A stretch of DNA of 64,000 nucleotides from Planctomycetaceae bacterium (GCA_029259815.1 JAJDEJ010000086.1:1-64000), one strand, 5' to 3'. Positions 19,072-28,048 are shown, numbered from the stretch's first letter. A program made the numbers and translations. Notes: generated by a model not told the origin, from the sequence alone.

Positions 19072-20444
19072 GTCAGTTCCTCGATCACCTCTCCAGCGGG
19101 GAGTAGCCCAATGTCGGTGAGCTCAGGTGTGCCGATGCCCAACTGCCCGAACACAGTCGCGAACAGGTCTGCAGGCGTGATCGGACGGTGGATCGGATAC
19201 TCGGCATGCCGATCGCTGCTGCCAATCACCTGACCGACGCGCAGTCCACCACCAGCAACCAGTCCGGAGTAGCAATGGTGCCAATGATCGCGTCCCGCCT
19301 TGCCATTAATCTTCGGGGTACGACCGAACTCGCCAAGCGCGACCACGATCGTTTCGTCAAGAAGTCCGCGATCTTCCAAGTCATCGAAGAGGGCCGAGAC
19401 CGCCTGATCGAGCATCCAGGAGTGACGATCTTGAAACTGCTGGAAGTTGCGGTCGTGCATGTCCCATCCGCCATCGCCTCTGTCCTCAACCGGCTCGACA
19501 TGCGAACTCCAGTTGACCTGCACGAATCGCACACCCGTCTCCACCAGCCTGCGGGCGAGTAGACAACACTGCCCAAAGCGGTATCGCCCATAGCGGCGAC
19601 GCACCTCCTCCGGCTCCCGATCGAGATCGAAGACCTCCTTCGACGCTTGGGAGGTGAGGAGTGAGAACGCCTGTTGGTAATACTCGTCGAGTTGGGAAGT
19701 CTCAACTGAGCGATCGATCTGACGTCTGACGTTGTCCAGCTGGGACAGCAGTTCACGGCGGGCATCCAGACCACTGGGCGTAAGTCCGTCGTTGAGTTCA
19801 AGACCCGGAAAGCGAAGTCCCTCGCCCGGCACATAGTCGAGACGAAACGGCTCATGACTCGCACCGAGGACGGACGCCCCTTCTCCTTTGATTGGCTTTT
19901 TGCCTTGATGCAAATGTCCGCCGACCGCCATGAAGTCCGGCAGATTCAATCCAGAGGGCAACAAGCGTGAAACAATTGAACCATGTGTGGGCTGCAGACT
20001 TCCTGGCTGCGTCTGACCGCCAAGACTGATCGCCCCGTCAATCGAGCCGGTCAATCCGATGGTCCCCGCCATGCCATGATCGTTCGACTCACAATGCAAC
20101 GAACGCAAGATCGCATACCGATCTGCCCGGCGTGCCAGTTGAGGCAGCAACTCACAGATGTCGATGCCCGGCACATTCGTCGGGATTGGCTGATACGGAC
20201 CTCGGTACTCGACCGGGGCCTCCGGTTTGAGATCGAACGTCTCCAGATGACTCGGCCCGCCCCACAGCCACAACAGGATGACCGACTTCGCCGGCGACGA
20301 TGACACCTCAGCAGACGCCTCCAGTCGCAGCAGATCCCCCAACGTCAGCCCGACCGCCCCCAGTGATCCCGCCTGCAACAACGACCGCCGCGACAGCGGT
20401 TGCGCAGAAACGTGGTTGCTAAGGATCTGACCGACATTCAACAT
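19068..20444 (-). CDS. DUF1501 domain protein with Tat-type leader
   Basis: The second DUF1501 protein of the window, 458 residues. A twin-arginine leader (LSRRSLLQAGS) lies within the first 30 residues, and the family hallmark WLWGGPSHLETFDLKP lies about 60 residues in. Further motifs are LLARRLVETGVRFVQVNW, VALGEFGRTPKINGKAGRDHW and SGLVAGGGLRVGQVIG. Unlike the copy at 220-1671 it is not preceded by a PSD1 gene; instead it overlaps a PD40 propeller gene, suggesting a different partner for the same exported enzyme family. The 496-base gap upstream holds a palindromic cluster. Confidence 0.93.
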   Translation of the reverse strand: MLNVGQILSNHVSAQPLSRRSLLQAGSLGAVGLTLGDLLRLEASAEVSSSPAKSVILLWLWGGPSHLETFDLKPEAPVEYRGPYQPIPTNVPGIDICELLPQLARRADRYAILRSLHCESNDHGMAGTIGLTGSIDGAISLGGQTQPGSLQPTHGSIVSRLLPSGLNLPDFMAVGGHLHQGKKPIKGEGASVLGASHEPFRLDYVPGEGLRFPGLELNDGLTPSGLDARRELLSQLDNVRRQIDRSVETSQLDEYYQQAFSLLTSQASKEVFDLDREPEEVRRRYGRYRFGQCCLLARRLVETGVRFVQVNWSSHVEPVEDRGDGGWDMHDRNFQQFQDRHSWMLDQAVSALFDDLEDRGLLDETIVVALGEFGRTPKINGKAGRDHWHHCYSGLVAGGGLRVGQVIGSSDRHAEYPIHRPITPADLFATVFGQLGIGTPELTDIGLLPAGEVIEELT

Positions 20445-20613
20445 GATGATGTCTCAGGCAGGTGAGGTCATCTCATGTTACTCGATTCAGCACCAAAGTC
20501 ACAAAGCTCTTCAGAGGACTTACAACAAGCCTTAGTTCTCCTCCCTTTCAATTCCCTCGTGAATCAATAGCCAGTATCGGGTTTAAGAAAGTGGACCGGC
20601 CGGTCCGGGTGAC

Positions 20614-20779
20614 GAACGACTGACGATCATCAGGCGGCGCGGCCAGGACCCGTTGACTTGCCGGTGTTTGCAAACGTGACTTCGCCTGTCGCCGTGTCGG
20701 CAGACGGAGCGGCCACAAGTCAACGGGGGGAGACAGGCGAGCATGCCCGGCTGTCTCTGCTAATCGTGGTCAGTCGTTC
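20614..20779. repeat. Interleaved inverted repeats (pseudoknot-like cluster)
   Basis: Three inverted pairs lie in this otherwise empty gap: GAACGACTGAC at 20614-20624 with its complement at 20769-20779; CCCGTTGACTTG at 20649-20660 with its complement at 20716-20727; and CGCCTGTC at 20683-20690 with its complement at 20732-20739. The second and third pairs interlock, so as RNA they could form a pseudoknot-like fold. A 10-base perfect palindrome, GTTTGCAAAC, lies inside. No coding frame is convincing. It may be a decayed palindromic element or a structured RNA; the sequence alone cannot decide. Confidence 0.5.
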
Positions 20780-20940
20780 TGTCACTCCCAGTACGCACGG
20801 TCCAGGCAGAACCTTACACGATACTTTCCGATAATTTGCCAAGCGATATCGGGCGATTGCTTGCCCCCCCCCGGGTCGAGAGGGTTCAAGACGAGGTTGC
20901 ACATATCACTGGAGCGACTGCAATCAGCCGCCTGAAGTCA

Positions 20941-22074
20941 CTATTCACTTTCCTGACCATACACGTCGCTCTCCGGGTGAAAGGCGTACCAGGCAAACCA
21001 GAAAGAATACATCCAGTGGACACCCTCATCGGCCTCGACAACGCGGAAGCTGTGTGCTTCGGGGTTGTATTCGATCACAACGCTTTTTCCATCCAACTGG
21101 TCCGTGATGCGGGTCTGCTCCAGGCTGAACGCGGATTCCGGATAAGCGCGAGCGGTGGATGATGTCCACAAGCCGAGGACAGGCTCTTTCAACAAGAGCG
21201 CGTCGCTTCTCGCGGTCAACGGAAATGTCACATCTGGTCTCGCGAAGTAGGAAGCGTAGCGATTGCGAGAATATCTGCCCGGTTCGGCCCACAGAACCTT
21301 CGTCATCGGATATCGCACCCGCCAGTCGCTCCAAGTGGTGAGTTCCAGGGGCAGAGGCTTCAATGGTTTCTTGACCGCCGGACCTGTCACGCCTTCAGCC
21401 TTCAGTTGCGACCACAGACTTTCCGGCTCGCCACCCCGATCGTACATCAGCACATTACTGTTGTACAAACGCCCCGAGACCCCGAAGTCGCGTGTCCCCA
21501 GTGGAGTCCTTCGGTCAAACACGGCCGCTGAGTCGCAGAGTGGACAGTAGGTCACAGCGACTGGGAGCGTGCCGATGGTCTCGTTCACGATCTCGTGATA
21601 AGCCAGGATTCTGAGCGGGTATGCCCGTGCCTCATTGTCGATGACCACCCCAATCACGCGGTCGTCAGGTTCCAGGTAGCTCGCCTCATTGGAAGAAATC
21701 AGTCGAGGATCCGTCAGCGCGGCGATGCCGTCTTTGTTGACTCCCCCGTGAAGGATTTCCTTCCGCGGCACAGCCAACTGAGAATAATCGAAATTGGGAA
21801 AGCTTGGCTCATTGCTTACGAACAGCCAATCCCCAGGCCATCCGCTGGGAAAGAAAGTCCCGCGATCTTGTGCCAACTCCCAGTATTCCCGCGAGTTCTC
21901 GAGTCGCAGAGCGAAGACTGCCACGAGCACAGCCAGCAGACCAACGCCAGTCAACAGTCGACGGCGCGAACCATGCGGGTGTGTTTCGAGTCGCTCTCCC
22001 TCTTGCCCGACAACGTGAGAAGATGTCTTTCCTGCCTGGACCGATTCAATCGCGAGTCCCTTGGGTTTCCACAT
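20941..22074 (-). CDS. DUF3179 domain-containing membrane protein
   Basis: A 377-residue protein of the DUF3179 family, found in bacteria and archaea, biochemically uncharacterised. A single membrane helix lies at about residues 39-56, after a polar N-terminus, so the large domain is extracytoplasmic. Family hallmarks are AYPLRILAYHEIVNETIG, VAVTYCPLCDSAAVFDR (with a CxxC pair), FGVSGRLYNSNVLMYDR and ESLWSQL. The CxxC pair and conserved His suggest metal or redox chemistry, but that is inference. No operon partner: the upstream gap is 384 bases. Confidence 0.9.
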   Translation of the reverse strand: MWKPKGLAIESVQAGKTSSHVVGQEGERLETHPHGSRRRLLTGVGLLAVLVAVFALRLENSREYWELAQDRGTFFPSGWPGDWLFVSNEPSFPNFDYSQLAVPRKEILHGGVNKDGIAALTDPRLISSNEASYLEPDDRVIGVVIDNEARAYPLRILAYHEIVNETIGTLPVAVTYCPLCDSAAVFDRRTPLGTRDFGVSGRLYNSNVLMYDRGGEPESLWSQLKAEGVTGPAVKKPLKPLPLELTTWSDWRVRYPMTKVLWAEPGRYSRNRYASYFARPDVTFPLTARSDALLLKEPVLGLWTSSTARAYPESAFSLEQTRITDQLDGKSVVIEYNPEAHSFRVVEADEGVHWMYSFWFAWYAFHPESDVYGQESE

Positions 22075-22458
22075 ATCCCCGCTCTCCTCGATGAGTTGTC
22101 AGCGCGCGATGCAACAGCATTCAGCTTATTAGATTACCGTCGCCCTGAGGTATTTCCGTGAGATAGGCAACAGTTCGCCCAACATCGAGAATCCGTTTCC
22201 TTGCTGAAGGATGTTCAGCAACACGGAGGATTGGCCGCAGCGATCCGATGTTGACTCTCACGCGGCAGCTATCTAGTCGAGCGCCGGGTGCCCCTGTTCG
22301 CAACGGTCTCGTGTGCCACGGACTCTATCAGCCATGCCGACGAGCGACTCATTGTTCTGCGAGTTCATCTCTGCCGGTGACGCGAGGCTGAATGTGGTGA
22401 GGCACGACATTCGGTGAATCGCAGGTCGTCCGGTGCCGCCGATTGCTATGGCACGTTG
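22075..22458. other. Intergenic gap without recognisable feature
   Basis: This 384-base stretch lies between two - strand genes. I see no protein-like frame, tRNA, strong terminator or long inverted repeat. It should contain the promoter of the DUF3179 gene, but no promoter is convincing by eye. Confidence 0.4.
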
Positions 22459-23202
22459 TCACTCGTTGGAGTCGTCAATCAGATTCTCTGCGAGCCAGGC
22501 ACCGAGGCGACGGGCGTCGGTGCCGCGCGGGGAGGGAGCGGTCGCGAAGAGTACGCGGCCATCCGTGCCGACCACGACCATGCGATTCGGCCAACCGGCG
22601 TAGGCCTGTCCAACTTCGTTCTCGATAGTGTCGACGGCGATCGGGAAGTCGAGGTCAAGTGTCCGTCGGCAGACGACAGCTGTCTGAGTGCGTGACGAAA
22701 TGTTTGTTGGCTGCGGAATCTTGAGCAACGTGTCTCGGCCACGCGGATCGGTGACGGACAGGATCGAATCGGGATGAGCCTCGCGGATGTAGACGAAGAG
22801 GAACTCGGCCCGATCCTGGTACTCCTTGTACACCTCGTTGATTCCCTCCAACTGTCCGCGGAAGGGTGGACATGTGAAACTGCCGAAGATGAGAACAACC
22901 GGACGCTCGCGATGCAGACTTTGTAGTGTGACCGTTCGGTCAGCACGTTCGTTTGTCGCGACAGCTGAGCCGCTGGACGAGCTGTCTTCCTTTTTTAACA
23001 GCGGAAGCGTGAAGCTTGGTGCTTGCCCCCCCACATGCAGCTGATCAGTCCAGCGTTCTCCACGGTCTGGAGGCGTAATGACTTCGCCCGGTTTTCGTCC
23101 GGGACGTTCTCGACGGCGCTGCCCATTCGCGACGTCGGTTGAGGCCACGCTCAACCCACAGACAATTCCCATAAACACCCAGATCCGCCAATTGGACTGC
23201 AT
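22459..23202 (-). CDS. Deiodinase-like thioredoxin-fold protein (Cys form)
   Basis: About 247 residues from the ATG at 23202 (five codons inside the longest frame). A signal peptide (to about residue 27) is followed by a basic linker and a thioredoxin-fold domain. The motif VLIFGSFTCPPFRGQLEGIN matches the iodothyronine deiodinase family, where the position between Thr and Pro is the catalytic selenocysteine in vertebrates; here it is an ordinary Cys codon (TGT). Other features are LFVYIREAHPDS and the C-terminal WPNRMVVVGTDGRVLFA. Bacterial members are probably exported thiol redox proteins rather than true deiodinases. Its stand-alone position gives no substrate. Confidence 0.85.
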   Translation of the reverse strand: MQSNWRIWVFMGIVCGLSVASTDVANGQRRRERPGRKPGEVITPPDRGERWTDQLHVGGQAPSFTLPLLKKEDSSSSGSAVATNERADRTVTLQSLHRERPVVLIFGSFTCPPFRGQLEGINEVYKEYQDRAEFLFVYIREAHPDSILSVTDPRGRDTLLKIPQPTNISSRTQTAVVCRRTLDLDFPIAVDTIENEVGQAYAGWPNRMVVVGTDGRVLFATAPSPRGTDARRLGAWLAENLIDDSNE

Positions 23203-23369
23203 CGCGATCTCCAGCATTGAGAGGTCTCAACCAGCCTCTGACAGGGAAGCAATGGCCGAACACAGCTTTCAACCTTTCAACACCGGCCAATTTCACAAGT
23301 TCCGCGGAATTCCGTCGGATGTCCCAACTTGCCAATTCCAATTGACATGCTGCCGATTCCCGATGGTGG

Positions 23370-24269
23370 TTACGGGGCGTCTGTGGCAACTTCTTCGTAG
23401 CCGACGGTTTGGATCGGTGACGATGCCGAGGTTTCTGCCGGGGCTGATTCAGCGATCGTGTGAGGTAGGCTGCTCGACTTGATGCGTCCAGTGGCGTGTC
23501 CCGCAAGGAGGCCGCCGATTTCGATCACTCCCCCCACGGGAATGAAGTCTTCGACCGCTCCACCGACGGCACCACCGTAGCGTGGGTAAAGGACGTGGAG
23601 AGCCTCTCGCTGCTGATCGATCTCGCCTCGCTCAGCGACGTAGTCGAGCACGTCACGGGTTGCGAGTGTTTCGTGGACGAGGTTGAGGCCGGGAATGAAT
23701 TGACTGACTGCGTAGGTGCCTGGGTAAGTTCGGTGATGCACGTCCTTGGCATACCCGGCTTCCAACATGCCGAGTGAGGGGACATTGGAGTAGACGTTGA
23801 GTGTGTTGGTGAATGGATTGTAGGAATCACCGCCGAAGATACGTCCCGGCAGGAGCGTATACCCAACCGTACTCAGTGCACCGACTGTGTATCGCCAACC
23901 AGGCGAGACGCGATGGTTCTCGGTGAGTCGTCGCCATTCGCCGCCCGGGTCGTACTGATTGAGGCGGACCTTCACATCCTGGAGGTTGTTTGCAGCGACG
24001 TAATGTTGAAGTTGTGTTTCGGTCTCGACTGAGATGTCGTGGTTCTCAACCTCCCAATTCCAAAGGGCGACGCGGGACGGGATACCGAAGACCCAGCCAA
24101 CGCCATCGATGACCACATTCGGTCGTCCGCGCTCGAACTGCATCGACGAGTTTGTGTCACAGTGAAGCTCGCCATCGGAGACCGACGAATGCAGCGTGTG
24201 ACAGCCCACGGAGGCCATCACCAGCAACATGGAAAGAGCGAGACGAGCAGACGCGGTTCGGTGCGACAT
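23370..24269 (-). CDS. Hypothetical lipoprotein
   Basis: A 299-residue protein from the ATG at 24269. The leader RLALSMLLVMASVGCHTLHS ends in a probable lipobox with Cys23. The remainder contains segments such as VIDGVGWVFGIPSRVALWNWEVENH, then VSQFIPGLNLVHETLATRDVL and a glycine-rich GGAVGGAVEDFIPVGGVIEIGG, which could be a short membrane hairpin. I do not recognise a named family; the organisation suggests an outer-envelope lipoprotein. An upstream ATG 16 codons earlier is less likely because it precedes the lipoprotein signal by an unusual distance. Function unknown. Confidence 0.75.
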   Translation of the reverse strand: MSHRTASARLALSMLLVMASVGCHTLHSSVSDGELHCDTNSSMQFERGRPNVVIDGVGWVFGIPSRVALWNWEVENHDISVETETQLQHYVAANNLQDVKVRLNQYDPGGEWRRLTENHRVSPGWRYTVGALSTVGYTLLPGRIFGGDSYNPFTNTLNVYSNVPSLGMLEAGYAKDVHHRTYPGTYAVSQFIPGLNLVHETLATRDVLDYVAERGEIDQQREALHVLYPRYGGAVGGAVEDFIPVGGVIEIGGLLAGHATGRIKSSSLPHTIAESAPAETSASSPIQTVGYEEVATDAP

Positions 24270-24797
24270 GAGATTTCCCGATCGAGCAGGTTCAGGAGAA
24301 TAAGATCCACGGTTCAACCCACGTCACCGTCCAATTCTTGGCGAGTCTTACTGCACATGTCGAAGGGGAGTGAAGGGATTCTCTGCCCGCGAGTCCTGAG
24401 ATGGTTGGGCTCGGCAGAATCCGCTTAAATTGAGGTCTGCGACTGATCAAGGAACGACCGACGATTGCATCAAGTTGCCTGAATTCATCAAAGAACGTTT
24501 GCAATCAGCCTGACCGCGGCTCTCTAACCTGATGGCCAGTCTTTCTGCAGGAACGGCGTTTTCGAGCCGTTTCTGTGATTCTTGGCTGAATATCGAGACA
24601 TCGGCCTTTACCAGGGTCGATTCTTCCCTTAGCCTGCTCCGCTTCAAATCGCCGCAGGCGTGGTTCTGCGGAGAGCGTACGCACTTTGCAACGTACGCAA
24701 CCGATTCAAGTCCTGATCGCAGCCTCTGGCTGATGAAGCAGGACGGCGGATCAGAATCCCAACTTCTACAACACGAGACACGCGAAAGTACGAAACG
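24270..24797. other. Divergent intergenic region with a 7-bp inverted repeat
   Basis: This 528-base region separates two divergent genes and must hold both promoters. Frames across it (up to about 120 codons on the - strand) lack protein character. GCGTACG at 24675-24681 and its complement at 24692-24698 flank a 10-base spacer about 100 bases upstream of the adenylation-domain gene; a symmetrical site of this type could be an operator. No terminator or RNA is seen. Confidence 0.35.
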
Positions 24798-25580
24798 ATG
24801 GAAGACGGTCAATCGATGCCGACGCTGCAGGCCTGGCTGCAGCAGTCGATGGCATCACACGGACACCAGGATGCGTTGGAATGCGGCGACGTTCGCTGGA
24901 GTTATCACGAACTGCGGGAAGCGGCCGAACGGGTCGTCGCATCCATCGATGAACACGGGCCTCAAGCCCAGACCGTCGGCGTGCTGGGATACCGCAGTGC
25001 CGCGAAGTATGCAGCAGTCGCGGGCGTCGTTCTGGCCGGTCGGACCTATCTGCCATTGCACGCCACCCTGTCAGCTGAGCACACAGCGAAGATGCTGACA
25101 CTCTCCGGCTGCGAGTTGTTGTTCGTTTCTTCCGAGTCGCTCAGTGCTCTCGAGGCGGTTCTCCCATTGTTGGAGACAGCGGTGACCGTCGTCCTGCTGG
25201 ACACAGACGGAACGATCGAATCCACCGACTATCGGACCGTCGCATTGCAGGGACCGGTTCCCTTCGTGGCACGTCACACGGCCACGGTCGAGGATGTAGC
25301 CTACGTTCTCTACACCGTCGGCAGCACGGAAGTTGGCAAGGGTGTCGAGGTAACTCAGAAGAACGTCGGACCGTATGTCCGGTCGATTCAGACCCGCTAC
25401 GGCATCGGCCCCAGCGACCGTTGCTCACAGACATTGGACCTGACGTTCGATGGCAGCGTACACGACATCTTCGTTGCCTGGACGAGCGGTGCTTGTCTGC
25501 ACGTCCCCGCTGAGGAATGCACCATCGCCCGTGCCAGCTCATTGGCTGTCGCGGCAAGCTCGCTTGCCATCGCCAGCTGA
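24798..25580 (+). CDS. Truncated NRPS-type adenylation domain protein
   Basis: A 260-residue protein matching only the N-terminal half of an AMP-forming amino-acid adenylation domain, which normally needs about 500 residues. The core motifs appear in order: A1/A2-like WSYHELREAA and VLAGRTYLPLHATLSAEH, A3-like YVLYTVGSTEVGKGVEV, and A4-like LTFDGSVHDIFVAWTSGA. A3 normally reads TSGSTGxPKG, so the ATP loop is altered. The protein then stops after a simple tail (ARASSLAVAASSLAIAS), missing A5-A10, including the adenylate-binding YGPTE region and catalytic Lys. Ten codons would not restore it: about half of the enzyme is gone. A strong intrinsic terminator follows within 30 bases, so it ends as a neat transcription unit. 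Activation of an amino acid is not expected; it may be a relic or a binding protein. Confidence 0.8.
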   Translation: MEDGQSMPTLQAWLQQSMASHGHQDALECGDVRWSYHELREAAERVVASIDEHGPQAQTVGVLGYRSAAKYAAVAGVVLAGRTYLPLHATLSAEHTAKMLTLSGCELLFVSSESLSALEAVLPLLETAVTVVLLDTDGTIESTDYRTVALQGPVPFVARHTATVEDVAYVLYTVGSTEVGKGVEVTQKNVGPYVRSIQTRYGIGPSDRCSQTLDLTFDGSVHDIFVAWTSGACLHVPAEECTIARASSLAVAASSLAIAS

Positions 25581-25607
25581 GCAAAGTCGCATCACCAAGA
25601 AACCACA

Positions 25608-25642
25608 ACGCCCCACGCCTCTCTGAGGCGTGGGGCGTTTCT
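25608..25642 (+). terminator. Rho-independent terminator after adenylation-domain gene
   Basis: A perfect 14-bp stem, ACGCCCCACGCCTC at 25608-25621 paired with 25625-25638, closes a 3-base loop and is followed by TTCTC. It begins 28 bases after the stop of the truncated adenylation-domain gene. It is the clearest intrinsic terminator in the window. Confidence 0.8.
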
Positions 25643-25957
25643 CATGAGAGACAAGGATTCGTCGAGTATTGGGAACTGCGAGATTGCCGATCAGATAAGT
25701 GATCTGTCGACGAACGGGTAGCGAGTTGCTGAACACGGCAGAGCGGTCGGGCAGATGATGCATGTGTTACTGCGGCAATCGAATAAGTGTAGCGTCCATG
25801 GCGGCGGACAAGACTGGAAGCATCGACCCTTCAACGTCCAAACGCCGCTACACCAAAGTGCTCGTGGCACGAGCCTTCATTTTCACACGACAGGATTGGC
25901 CGGAGCCATCCCCGGATGTCATCTGCGTCAAGGAGCGATCTTATCTTCGGTGGTGTT
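25643..25957. other. Intergenic gap between convergent genes
   Basis: About 315 bases between the terminator and the mgtE stop. A + strand frame at 25798-25968 (from MAADKTGSIDP) has some protein-like composition but no initiation site or family resemblance, and it runs into mgtE. No repeat or RNA was recognised. Confidence 0.3.
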
Positions 25958-27334
25958 TCACACGGTGAGATAGGGCAGCATCATCTGTGCAAACGACAGG
26001 AGAAAAAAGAATCCGCACATGTCAGTCACGGTTGTTAGCAGGGGGCCGGACGCAATCGCCGGGTCGAGTTTCAGTCCCCGCAACAGCAGCGGAATCAGGG
26101 AACCCAGACAAACCGCTACGAGAGTGTTGGCTGCCAGGGCGGCACCGACCACCAGTCCCAGGGCCACATTGCCTTTCCAGACAAACCCGACCAGTCCCAG
26201 CAGGAGACCCAGTGCTAAACCATTCACTATTCCAAGGGACGCTTCGTTGCTCACAACTTGCCAGAGGTCACGTGGACGAATGACGCCCTGCACCAATTCC
26301 CGCATACTGACTGCGACGGCTTGATTGCCCGAGCAACCACTCATGTCAGACACGATGGGCAGAAACACCGCCAGTGCAATAACGGCCGTGAGCGTGTCCT
26401 CATAAAGGGCGATCACGCTGGCCGCTGCCACGTTGAGGACGATGTTGATACTCAGCCAGGACAAACGTCGTCGGCAACGAGACAGCAGCGGCATGCTCCT
26501 CAACTCCTCGCCGCCCAGAATGCCGGCGAACCGCAGCATGGTCCGTCCCGCCTGCTCTTCACCCGCTTGTTCAATGTCCGCTTGTCGCACGATCCCCAGG
26601 AGTCGGTCCTCATCATCGACAACAGGAATCCCAAACAACGGCCGCTGATGAAACAGGTGCTGCAAGTCTTCCAGAGAGGTGATGTCACGAACCGTACTCG
26701 GATTACGGATCATGATGGTTTTCAGCAAAGTCTCCGCAGAAGACAGCACGAGATCACGAAGTCGGAGCACGCCAACGAGACGACCCTCACCGGTCGTGAC
26801 ATAGACATATTGCACTTGATAGCGGCCATAAGTGTCGGCCCCCTGACGTAGCTCGCTCAGCACGTCTCCGACGGACTTGTACTCATCAAACACCAGGTAC
26901 TCGGTCACCATCAACCCGCCGGCCGAGTTGGAATCGTACTTGGACAAGAAGCGGATGTTCTCCGCCTCACTGGGGGCCATCTGGTTGAGGATCGCCTCCG
27001 ACGTGTGATCTCGAATCTGGTGTAGCAGGTCAACCTGCTCGTCACTCTCCATTTGCCCGACAATCGCTGCTGCCTGTTCCACGGGAATACGGGCGATCAA
27101 TTGCGCAGCTTGTGCGTCCGGAAGTTCCTCCATCAGCGCGGCCGCCGACTGATCGGGCAGCATAGCTAACAATTGTTCCTGATCGCTCTGATCCAAGTGG
27201 CTCAGTGCCCGGGCCGACTCGCCAGCGGGAAATGACTCCAGACACTCTGCGGCTGTCTCAGCATCTCCCGTCTTAACGGCGGCCTCGATCTGCTTCCAGG
27301 ATTCTTGTGGTCGATCGGTGGATGAATCATTCAT
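25958..27334 (-). CDS. mgtE: Magnesium transporter MgtE
   Basis: A 458-residue inner-membrane Mg2+ channel/transporter. The order is typical: an N-domain of short helical repeats (about residues 10-120, LPDQSAAALMEELPDAQAAQL), two CBS domains (about 125-240, ending FGIPVVDDEDRLLGIVRQADI), a plug helix, then five membrane helices (about 270-458) with SDMSGCSGNQAVAVSMRELV and LTTVTDMCGFFFLLSFAQMML. N- and CBS domains sense Mg2+ and close the pore in this family. The ATG at 27334 gives the usual N-terminus; a frame starting 22 codons upstream is less likely. The leader is short before a 93-bp dispersed repeat; no Mg2+ riboswitch is evident. Confidence 0.95.
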   Translation of the reverse strand: MNDSSTDRPQESWKQIEAAVKTGDAETAAECLESFPAGESARALSHLDQSDQEQLLAMLPDQSAAALMEELPDAQAAQLIARIPVEQAAAIVGQMESDEQVDLLHQIRDHTSEAILNQMAPSEAENIRFLSKYDSNSAGGLMVTEYLVFDEYKSVGDVLSELRQGADTYGRYQVQYVYVTTGEGRLVGVLRLRDLVLSSAETLLKTIMIRNPSTVRDITSLEDLQHLFHQRPLFGIPVVDDEDRLLGIVRQADIEQAGEEQAGRTMLRFAGILGGEELRSMPLLSRCRRRLSWLSINIVLNVAAASVIALYEDTLTAVIALAVFLPIVSDMSGCSGNQAVAVSMRELVQGVIRPRDLWQVVSNEASLGIVNGLALGLLLGLVGFVWKGNVALGLVVGAALAANTLVAVCLGSLIPLLLRGLKLDPAIASGPLLTTVTDMCGFFFLLSFAQMMLPYLTV

Positions 27335-27394
27335 GGTCACTTGTGTCAATTGAGGAGGGGCAGGATCAGATTCGCAGACGCGAGCGCCATTCTC

Positions 27395-27487
27395 GAGCAA
27401 TTCGAAAGTTGTTCTTCAGGTCTCATGCAGGAGGGCCTCTTAGCAGGCAGAGGTCATTCCTCGAACAAGCTCCTGCACAGAAACCAT
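27395..27487. repeat. 93-bp dispersed repeat, copy 1
   Basis: This stretch matches 56886-56978 in inverted orientation at about 89 of 93 positions. It lies 61 bases upstream of mgtE. Relative to its downstream gene it points opposite to copy 2, arguing against a shared promoter or leader. TGCAGGAG and CTCCTGCA are repeated inside it as a short inverted pair. Confidence 0.85.
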
Positions 27488-27598
27488 AAAAATGGTCGAG
27501 TGGTCAATGAGTCGATGTTTTTCGGGTCGCAGCTCTCGCCGGAGAACGGAATTCCACGATCTGGCATGGCCGCGCCCGTGTGGCAGGATCATTGTGGG

Positions 27599-28048
27599 TC
27601 AGTCCCAGACGTAGCGTTCGTCGAGAGGTACGTCAGACTTCTGACAGAGACGGCGAAACTCAGCCTGAAACGTCACGCTGCGGTGGTGTTCTACTTGATC
27701 GGCGATGTATGTCTTGAGTGATTCGACATGAGAGGGACTGACGGAGAAAGCATCATAGCCGCTCTGCCAGTCAAACGTCGCGACATCTGCATCTTTCGTC
27801 TTGATCCATTTCGACCAATCGCGCTTCAGGTCACGGATGAGGTCTGCGACCCTGAGAGTGCGTCCAAATCGGCAGAGCAGATGCACGTAATCTTCCACGC
27901 CACCGATGATGAGTGATGGAGAATCCAGATTGCGGCAAATGCCACCGAGGTAAAGATGGAGTTCGTCGCACAAGTCCTGCAGAAAGGGTCGCTGGCCCTT
28001 CGTCGAGAACACGAGATGCAGATAAACTTGAGCCAGCGATTGCGGCAT
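27599..28048 (-). CDS. REP-type Y1 (IS200/IS605-like) transposase with altered HUH motif
   Basis: A 149-residue protein of the single-strand HUH nuclease family that includes IS200/IS605 TnpA and REP-associated transposases (RAYTs). The ATG at 28048 gives the family's usual start (MPQSLAQVYLHLVFSTK). The catalytic tyrosine is Tyr114 in KTYIADQ, with Gln118 four residues later as expected. The metal-binding HUH motif, normally HVH in this subgroup, reads YVH (Tyr54-Val55-His56), a single-base CAC to TAC change. Activity is therefore doubtful. The frame is otherwise full length, ending in the family tail LDERYVWD. It starts 124 bases from the six-hairpin repeat at 28172-28391, an arrangement typical of a RAYT and its target palindromes. 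Confidence 0.9.
   Translation of the reverse strand: MPQSLAQVYLHLVFSTKGQRPFLQDLCDELHLYLGGICRNLDSPSLIIGGVEDYVHLLCRFGRTLRVADLIRDLKRDWSKWIKTKDADVATFDWQSGYDAFSVSPSHVESLKTYIADQVEHHRSVTFQAEFRRLCQKSDVPLDERYVWD

Noticed and set aside
24447-24812. A 121-codon open frame on the - strand across the divergent gap
   Set aside because: It overlaps the start of the adenylation-domain gene, is rich in Arg, Ser and Cys as non-coding frames here tend to be, and resembles no family.
25762-25968. A 68-codon + strand frame beyond the terminator
   Set aside because: It runs antisense into the end of mgtE and has no recognised start signal; composition alone was not enough.
27335-27487. The repeat upstream of mgtE as an Mg2+ riboswitch
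   Set aside because: The same sequence occurs upstream of purE in opposite orientation, which does not fit a metal-sensing leader, and no M-box or mgtA-leader hallmark was recognised.
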